A stretch of DNA of 64,000 nucleotides. Origin: Sabellastarte sp. h YS-2021 (taxonomy: Eukaryota > Annelida > Polychaeta > Sabellida > Sabellidae). This document shows positions 57,001 through 64,000 of this stretch, piece after piece. A program made the translations under genes and the position numbers. The stretch spans positions 59,447,028 through 59,511,027 of the forward strand of contig OZ024936.1 in NCBI GenBank assembly GCA_964017235.1. Reading direction: 5' to 3'. Every line of letters begins with the position of its first letter. Within the stretch, counting starts at the first letter, position 1. The notes beneath the pieces were generated by a model that was given only the letters and a program-made list of their open reading frames with translations, was not told the DNA's origin and made no database searches.

Positions 57001-60000
57001 TATGTCATTTGAATTAACGTTAATTGCCTTGTTTTATGTTCAGATGCACCTCAAGAGTCTGTAATTGATGGAGATTAAGCGCTATAAAAGTCCACATTAG
57101 ATATGATTAGACAACAATACCTGTGTCTGAAAACACCAGTTTAAAACTTTAACATTTCCTCTAACTGAATCTCACACTTTTAAACTAGGGTGAAGTGGTT
57201 GGCAGAATGCCAACCACAGAGTCGAATCTTAGGACAGCAGTGGGTGTTGAAATCTGTAAACTTGGTATTATCGCCCGCAATACAGAGTGAGGTGGGGTGA
57301 CAGTAGAATATTGCTGGATTATATATTTGTAAAATGTTGTTACAAACACCATTGTAGCCTCACGTTTTCATCACTCTGTGGGTGTACAACTACCAGCATT
57401 TGATATTTTATTTGTTTTAAATATTGCGAGAAGACAGAGTGAGGTGCGGTGACAGTAAAATATTGCTGGATTTATATTTGTGGAATGTTGTTAGAAACCC
57501 CATCGTAGCCTCACGTTTTCATCACTCTGTGGGTGTACAACTACCAGCATTTTATATTTTATTTGTTTTAAATATTGCGAGAAGACAGAGTGAGGTGCGG
57601 TGACAGTAAAATATTGCTGGATTATATATATTTGTAAAATATTGTTAGAAACACCATCGGAGCCTCACGTTTTCATCACTCTGTGGGTGTACAACTACCA
57701 GCATTTGATATTTTATTTGTTTTAAATATTGCGAGAAGACAGAGTGAGGTGCGGCGACAGTAAAATATTGCTGGATTTTATATTTGTAAAATATTGTTAG
57801 AAACCCCATCGTAGCCTCACGTTTTCATCACTCTGTGGGTGTACAACTACCAGCATTTGATATTTTATTTGTTTTAAATATTGCGAGAAGACAGAGTGAG
57901 GTGCGGCAACAGTAAAATATTGCTGGATTATATATTTGTAAAATGTTGTTAGAAACCCCATCGTGATAACTTCTAGGACATACAAAAGCGCCTTCTAGTG
58001 GTTGAAAGTAGAACTACGGAGTTTGAATATTTTCATTGTCTCTGCCAGAGGTGACCTCGAGTTTGATTGGCTGAACCACAAATGTGTAGTACTACCGTGA
58101 CGTCACTTCATTCATTAATTTCTTTGCGGTTTATTTGTTTGACAAATAATTGAGTACACGTAGATGCGCAGACAGCAATTTTACATTAACAATGACTGCG
58201 TGGTAAACCCTGCAGACGAATAAATTAATTGGGGCTTCACAGCCAGAAAACAGCAGACGAAACCGTTAAAAAAGACTCGTTCGAGTAGACCATTACAATG
58301 GCAAACACAATAGCAGTGTTGATTCTAGGAATTTGAAAAAGTGGGGGCGATCCCCCACCACTGCACAAAATGTGGGGGAGGGGCTAAAAATTCTGGGGGA
58401 CGACTTTATGATAAAGTTTAACTAATGGAAAATACTTTTTCAGTTTATTTAGACATTTTTAACAGTGGACTTCCATTAATTAGTGATCAAGGCCACTTGG
58501 CTACCCAATAAGTAGTGGTTATCTACCATTGAACACCCACCTTTTAGCTAATACTGTCAAATTAATTAAATAAATAATATTTTAAATTCTATTAACACGC
58601 TTTGATTATAACGTAACTGTACCAGAATACTAATTGATAGATATGGCATAATTAGCAGTTGTACGTCTGATAATGTTTGCTTTAAAGCTATGTATTTTGA
58701 CAAATTACATCGATTATCGTTCATTTTATGCCAGTGAACAGTCATTTAGTTTACTTGGAAGCATTTGTCCTTGGCCTCTATTGTATTGAAGAAATATAAG
58801 GTGGGCGTTCACTGGTAGGCTGGTACAATGCCACTATATATAGTTATGTACAAAAGTAAATGTCAGGCGATCGTCTTGCCAAATAAAAATAAACTTCAAG
58901 CCTATAGTGATAGAATTTTTTAAAAAAATATTGAAAATGGTTATTTTCATCAAAGTGACTCCTGTCACGACATTGTGGTCTTAAGTATTCGTCTAAAGTC
59001 ACGGCATCACAAATTCATTATACCATCAATGCGTACGAATATGTTGGAAAACCCCACAGAATACCGTGACCTCATGAATATAATGAGTAGTCCACAAATT
59101 CTTCAAGTAAAATATTGTTAAAAAATCCCACGAAGTTGTCAATATTTTCTACACATATATGAATATTCATGAGCTCTGTGGTCCATTTAGTATTTGAATA
59201 TTGTTAAGAAACCATTATGTAAATCTGTGACCTCATTAATATTAATGAGCTGTCCGTGAATTTTGATCTTCAAGTAAAATATTTTCTATACATACATTGT
59301 TTGAAGACCCCCCAGATACGTACTGTAGGGTCAGCACCGGCTTGACTCTATTGTGGTAACAATCCAGTTTACTGTCAGTTTCGTTTTTCTTGCTGCCATT
59401 TTTCATATAACCATCCACTTTAAGCTTAATTTCATGTTTTTGGGTACAATATGTCTAAATACTGGCTGTAGCACATAATATGTTTGAGTTCTTTTATACA
59501 TCGTCAACATGCATTATTCGAAGAACGTTTCGACGGAAAAATCAAAACCTCGACAAACTCTCGCTCCATGCATCGTTTCGATTTCCTTGATCTCTCGTCT
59601 TTTCGCTTCGTATATATATCCCGCATTGCCTTGTTCTGAATGCGTTCTTTTATAATCTCGTCCCCGCATACTTCGATGAAATCTGCGAACAAAAGCAAAT
59701 TAATGCGAGATACCGCATAAAACGCATCCTAGAAGCAACTCTGAATAGTTTCTAGGACATACGGGTCCTTGGGGAAAGCCAGACGAAGTGCCAGACATGC
59801 TTTTTACTTCATAAAATATAACTTAATAAAGGCATTAAAAATCTTCAAAATGGCAGTGTGTATAGTATAGACCTTAATGTACCGATATGTGAAGAAATAT
59901 TATGCAGAATTTGATATTTAAGGGCTTAAACGGCCATTTTAAAATCGCGGCCGCAACTCAGTACATAACTCGAATCAAAGATTCGACTAATAAAACTAAT

Positions 60001-63000
60001 GGTACTTATTCCTTGGAAACTTAGGCTCTTTATAGTCTGTATAACTAGAACCCTGCAACCCACAGGATTATGTTCAAGTTATGATTAGTTGTCACCTATA
60101 CCTACAGTGACAGAGTCTTCTGAAGTGGGGATATCAAAATTGGTTCTCCTAATATCTGAATTTGACTTTTGACATTTCTATGCAAAAACAGCGTCTACAG
60201 TAGTACGTTATGCTTGTACTTATTTACAAATTAGAATAACTACACTTGTATTTATTTACAAATTAGCATAACAACTTACCTGAGCTTCTGTGATGTTGTC
60301 AGATTCAATTTCACTATCAAGGTGCTCAGTTTTCACCTCCTTAATGTCACAATTACTTTCATTTGCTTTATTACAGTTACTTTCAGTCTTTTTCTCTGTG
60401 ACCTTGTTACTTTCAGTTTCACTTTCTGATTTCACTTCATCAGTAGATTTAGTTTCACTTTTGAGATTTTTGCCACTATCCACTGCAGTTTGTTCACTTT
60501 GGTTTTGTAGGACATTATTCCCTGTATCACAGTTTGAGTAACTTTCATTCTCTCTGTTGATTTTTCTAACTAATGGATCCAAATTTTCCTTCCATAGTTT
60601 TAACTCTGAACTCTCAGGATTGCTGGAAAAATAATGAAGGTTACACATTGCAAATTCTTCTTATAGCTAAATGACTTTGCTGGTTATTAAACTGAGTCAA
60701 TAGCGAAGTGATTAAATGTAGGGGTGTGACGAGTACAGATAATTCGGGTCGACTACTGGGAAATGAAACTTCAACATCGAGCCCTTGCGAAGTTTAATAT
60801 TTGTATTGCCTTATCAAGAAACGACATCCAATATGGTTGCTTCCATAAACAGAAAAATATAAGGATAAAAGCATTGTATCGCTTGAATTAGCTTATGTCA
60901 CAACATAATATACTTCATACTATGTTAAAAATGGGGGATTCTGCCATTTAATGTAAGTGACGTGTGTTATTATGTTTTATTACCTAAAAAATGTAACCGG
61001 TTCAGGAGGTTGTTATATGTACATCAGCACTCGAGCCTTAAAACTGGGATCGAATTTTCATGAAATTTGCCTCGCTCGTTGAGTGTCGACTGCTCATTCG
61101 GATCCCTAATTAAATGTCAAACTTGTTAACCATTTGGACATTGTGGTGAGAATATAAGTAGAAGTAACAGCCTGATGTTATAAAAAATGTTAACTGGTTT
61201 AATACTATGGAAACTGAAAGAAAGCCAAGATCATTTGGGCCACTTGGAAATAACATAATTTCCTTTTACTGTAAAAGTAAAACTTTTAGCGAGAAGACAT
61301 TTTCACTAATTCTTCCTATAAAATACACTAAAATTAATCTTCACTAATGGCTAGGTTCTACTTGAGATATTAATACAGAAATTAATTTTTACTATCCAAG
61401 CACATTAGCTAAATTAGCTAAAATTAATGCCTAGTGAAAAAATTTTAACTTATACAGTATTTCACCATACTTAACAGAGGATTATTACATGACAAACAAC
61501 ATGTATTAGAAGAGAAACAAGAGAAATGTCTCTCCAAAGAAATATTTCTTGCCAAGGAAATTTCAATGCTGTTCATAACAAGGATTAAGACAAAGAGGCT
61601 GTTATGTAACCATGCTGATTTCTCTTTTCACACACGGTGACACACCCCAACAAATCTATCAGTGGTGTAGTGTGTACATTCTTTATTGCTATTTGCAATA
61701 TTTATTGTTTTGGTGGCCAATATTGATGTCTAAAAATGTGTATCAATATCGCCTTTCAAGTAAAACTATAAATTTTACACTGCACATATTTGAAATAAAG
61801 CCCAAATGTGAAGAGAAGAAATTGTACACTTTTATCTGGTGTTTTTGTAGTTTTCACTGTGTTTGTGATGAAAACTACCATGTTTTGTTATCCCAAATTT
61901 GGTCTATTTGGTAGACAATAGTACCCCCCATTGGCATTTTTTTAAAATATTTTTACATTCAATAACAATAGCAACACTGCCAAACGATTTACCCACTACA
62001 GTGGTGTAAATATGTTGGAAAATCAATACAGATTTTACAGGCCTTAAAATGAATGAAACCAGGTATTTTGTTTGTCGGTCAAGTGTTTGGTAAAATGTAC
62101 ACCTGATTATACATGAGTCATAACTTGAAATAGAAAATGTTTTTGCTTTACATATACGGCACCTCCATAGATGACCTTGTCACTGTCCATTGAAGCAGCA
62201 ATGTTTTTGTTCATCAATAAGCAAAATCTCGCTTAAATTTTTCAAAGGAAATCTGAATTGCCTTTGTTTCTGTTACCCAACCACTGACATGGTAGTTAAG
62301 TTATGTCCCACTATGTATTCCTACAGTCCAAGACCAGAACATATCAAGGAAATCCATCATGTTTTTTGGAAAATTAGTCATTAGCGTGTTAACCTTAAAG
62401 TCACTATAATTAAATTACAGAGTGTTAACCGTAAAGTTGCTATAATTATGTTATCTTTGGTACTTTAAGGTTACCATTGAGGGGATATTTTCTTGGGGGC
62501 TTATGTGAACTCACACACCAAAAATGAATGAAATCCACCATGAAGTTTTTTTTTTGAAAATAAGTCATTATAGAGCAAAGCCTAAAGTCTCTATACTTAT
62601 CTTCAGACCTTAAGGTTACCATAGCATGGCTATCTTCCTGCGGCCTATGAACAAACACAAATGAAATCTTATACTCAGTTTTGGAATAATTCTCAAAATG
62701 ACAAAATATAAGAAATGCATGCATTCACTCATACACTCTGACTGTACATTTCACTGTGTTTGAACTGGCAAGAAGGCAAGAGATTTTAATAAAACAAGTT
62801 CCTTACCTGACTTGGCCGAGTTCTCTCTTCACGCTGTTCAGCACACTTTTTACACCTATCATATCCCCCACTAACGCATGTGTTGCCTCCATGATTCTGG
62901 CTTTCTTCTTGGAGTGTCTGTCTTCTGGCAGAAAGCTGAACTTGTGCATGGTGCCCTGTTTGATCCAGTCTTGGTCATAGATATACCGGCCGCTTTCACG

Positions 63001-63005
63001 AACAC
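53928..63005 (-). CDS. unidentified acidic, coiled-coil protein, C-terminal 268 residues (four exons, 5' end beyond window)
   Basis: Four exons with GT-AG borders and consistent phase encode the last 268 residues; earlier exons lie past the right edge. Exon at 62807-63005 gives an apparently folded segment (IYDQDWIKQGTMHKFSFLP, then HALVGDMIGVKSVLNSVKRE). The next exon starts WKENLDPLVRKINREN and becomes Ser/Glu/Lys/Asn-rich, probably disordered. The last two give a helical, coiled-coil-like C-terminus (EHISHLHDSIEERLDLIEQQ; VPKVKKTMHQLITDLYKV) ending KRLAMYH. No catalytic or DNA-binding motif is recognised and no signal or membrane segment is visible. I do not recognise the family. The exon structure, rather than function, is what is supported. 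Confidence 0.75.
54690..54790 (+). mobile_element. F2 SINE fragment in intron
   Basis: AGGACCTGTCCTTGTATGAC and GGGCCATAAACCATAGCTTTG follow the F2 3' half. Antisense to the host gene. Confidence 0.5.
55168..56198. mobile_element. TIR-bounded element enclosing a ~158 bp tandem array
   Basis: AAGCGTCCCT at 55168 and AGGGACGCTT at 56189 are inverted, and hairpin-prone sequence lies just inside or beside each (GAAAGGGCGC; GCTTTTGTTAGCAAAAGC). Between 55600 and 56110 three units repeat GGGAAAGCATATGTGGAGAR, AATAGCCGGTCAGTTTTA, CCAAACTGGGGTCATAAA and TTATATCTCCTTTATTGTTG. Lies in the last intron of the right-hand gene. Element status is inferred from the short inverted ends. Confidence 0.55.
56372..56513 (-). 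CDS. right-hand gene, exon C (helical)
   Basis: Acceptor CATTATATTACAG, donor GTTACAG|GTGGGG (non-consensus after GTG), phase 0 to phase 1, 142 nt. Alternatively this is a terminal exon with a stop at 56361. Splicing is preferred because the next exon continues the heptad-like pattern (IEQQVTELEAVEEG) in the right phase. Confidence 0.7.
56665..56812 (-). mobile_element. tRNA-derived SINE, family F2, good copy
   Basis: Minus strand: GTCCTCAGTGGCCTAGTGGTT (A box), GTGTGGGTTAGACTCCC (B-box region), CAGGGCCTGTCCCAATGTGA and GTCGTAAAACACCATCTTTG. Inserted in the same orientation as the host gene, intron between exons B and C. Confidence 0.8.
57190..57970. repeat. tandem array, ~153 bp unit, about five copies
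   Basis: ATTGCGAGAAGACAGAGTGA recurs near 57423, 57576, 57728 and 57881, with GCCTCACGTTTTCATCACTC and GTGTACAACTACCAGCATTT in each. Copies are almost identical, which indicates recent homogenisation or expansion. Short frames inside are spurious. Confidence 0.95.
59020..59300. repeat. three diverged units, ~105 bp
   Basis: GTGACCTCATGAATATAATG, ATGAATATTCATGAGCTCTG and GTGACCTCATTAATATTAATG, each near TTCAAGTAAAATATT or a similar phrase. Older and more diverged than the array at 57190. Confidence 0.6.
59504..59686 (-). CDS. candidate isolated exon, highly charged
   Basis: Acceptor CTTTTGTTCGCAG, then DFIEVCGDEIIKERIQNKAM and further Lys/Arg/Glu-rich residues to a stop at 59504. Its entry phase (1) does not fit after exon B (phase 0), so it is not a simple extra exon of the right-hand gene. 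Could belong to an alternative transcript, to a small intronic gene or to nothing. Confidence 0.25.
   Translation of the reverse strand, partial: ADFIEVCGDEIIKERIQNKAMRDIYTKRKDERSRKSKRCMEREFVEVLIFPSKRSSNNAC
60280..60622 (-). CDS. right-hand gene, exon B (acidic, low complexity)
   Basis: Acceptor TTATTTTTCCAG, donor GCTCAG|GTAAGT, phase 2 to phase 0, 343 nt. Encodes SNPESSELKLWKENLDP and then repeated ESN/KSE/TES-type residues. Confidence 0.85.
61675..61885. repeat. direct repeat pair with 63455-63620
   Basis: TTTATTGTTTTGG, TGTATCAATATCGCC and TGTACACTTTTATCT-TGTTTTT occur in the same order near 63461, 63499 and 63578. Diverged duplication either side of exon A. Confidence 0.55.
62340..62640. 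repeat. internal duplication with GTTAACCTTAAAG words
   Basis: GAAATCCAYCATG...GAAAATWAGTCATTA occurs near 62350 and 62530; AACCTTAAAGT and CTTTAAGGTTACC alternate between. Intronic, non-coding. Confidence 0.5.
62807..63005 (-). CDS. right-hand gene, exon A (first visible)
   Basis: Acceptor TCTCTGCAG, donor AAGTCAG|GTAAGG. First two bases complete a codon from an unseen exon; ends in phase 2. 199 nt, the only open frame being VRESGRYIYDQDW onwards. Confidence 0.8.
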
Positions 63006-64000
63006 CTGCAGAGAGGGATTAAAAAACACAAGTTTTAAGACTGATATCAAGTTGGGTCTTAGTACAAATAAAAGTATTTGGTATAACTAGTACTTTTAAT
63101 ATCTTTGGTACTTTGGTACAAGTATCAGCACAGTTTTTAAAGAAATGTATTTAATACAAGTACTTTTGAAAAGTACTTCGTACAAGTACTTCTTACACAG
63201 ACTAATATTTTCTCAAAATGTTACCTTTATGTACAATCCATTGTTAATCAATAAACACTGATTGATAATAACTTGCAAAATAAACAAATAAGGATAATTG
63301 TTTTAAAATTTATGTTGAAGATAGACTGATATCGCTACATTGTTTTCTGTAAAAGTTAACATTAACTTTGTTCCATATTCCTGGATGAATGTCTCAGTGA
63401 GCAACCATTAATTCTTTTCATAAAATTAGTGTCTACACTGTTTATGAATATTGGGAGATATTTATTGTTTTGGGATAGGGTTGCCGATGTGCCCAGATGT
63501 ATATTAATATCGCCATTTTATGTATACCTACAAGCTTACACTACAAATATTTTAAAAGAATCATAAATCTAAAGAAACTGTACACTTTTATCTCATAGTT
63601 TTTACTGCATTTTTCAGCAAGCTTCATAAATTTTTGTCACCAAGGACCTCAACATCACTGTGTTAAGCTTAATATTAAAACACCAATGTGTTTTCATTCA
63701 CCCTTACATAAATATGACTGTTAAATAGTGTATGCATCCAAGGCAATTCTCAACATCAACATTATTTAAAACTTTGAAGCAAGAACTGTTTGATATCAAT
63801 ACACTGTTCCCAGTATCAATTTGAATAAACAAAGTAGTACATTAGTTGTTGGAAGATTAATTGGGTAGTCATTAATCCTTTCAGTAAAATGGCCCCTATA
63901 CTGATAGTACCTTGCCATCCTTAATATAAAACACTAAGGCAATTTCATTCACCATTGATTAACTACAACTGGTAATATAAGCCAGAGTTGCAGCTTCATA
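63006..64000. other. intron upstream of exon A
   Basis: No further minus-strand exon with splice signals was found to the window edge; contains the second member of a direct repeat pair (63455-63620) and GTACTTTTR-type words around 63080-63190. Confidence 0.4.

Noticed and set aside
57797..57985. Minus-strand frame in the intron array
   Set aside because: Generated by the ~153 bp tandem unit.

Overview
This is eukaryotic, AT-rich, repeat-dense DNA. Its transposons and short interspersed elements are of kinds common in marine invertebrates, and it carries one secreted gene of shell-matrix or mucus type. A lophotrochozoan, most likely a mollusc, is the best inference; no species is claimed. 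Almost all long open frames are spurious or lie in transposon remnants. Only two host genes can be reconstructed, both on the minus strand, by matching splice sites, reading phase and protein features.

Layout. 1-4560: decayed DIRS-like tyrosine-recombinase retrotransposon ORF1, split by a 2.7 kb insert that is mostly a ~151 bp tandem array. 5270-13480: a dense field of non-autonomous elements (one SINE, one Tc1/mariner-type MITE, and several foldback elements with 'TTTCACRAA' ends and iterated short words). 13840-18780: a decayed APE-type LINE, minus strand. 19370-23950: a dimeric SINE with perfect target duplications, long inverted arms and further repeats. 24505-25545: a DIRS-like reverse transcriptase fragment carrying a 59 bp SINE-tail insertion. 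25760-28860: a 5S-derived SINE, a plus-strand LINE scrap, a second IR/DR MITE and a SINE.

30149-38628 (minus): a complete seven-exon gene for a 385-residue secreted protein. It has a signal peptide, a Tyr/Asp-rich leader, a Gln/Gly/Tyr-rich low-complexity region, a basic linker and two PAN/Apple-type domains with six cysteines each. A TATA box lies upstream. Introns hold SINEs, a foldback element and a 26 bp minisatellite.

38830-53900: intergenic DNA with SINEs, a foldback element whose core matches one 40 kb away, and a ~139 bp tandem array rich in AGGTCA-type half-sites. 53928-63005 (minus): the last four exons of a gene whose 5' part lies beyond the right edge. The visible 268 residues have an acidic Ser/Glu/Lys-rich middle and a coiled-coil C-terminus; the family is not recognised. 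Its introns contain three tandem arrays and a TIR-bounded element.

The two genes show no functional link. The most distinctive signal is the set of foldback elements: two share a homologous core but carry different iterated words in their arms.
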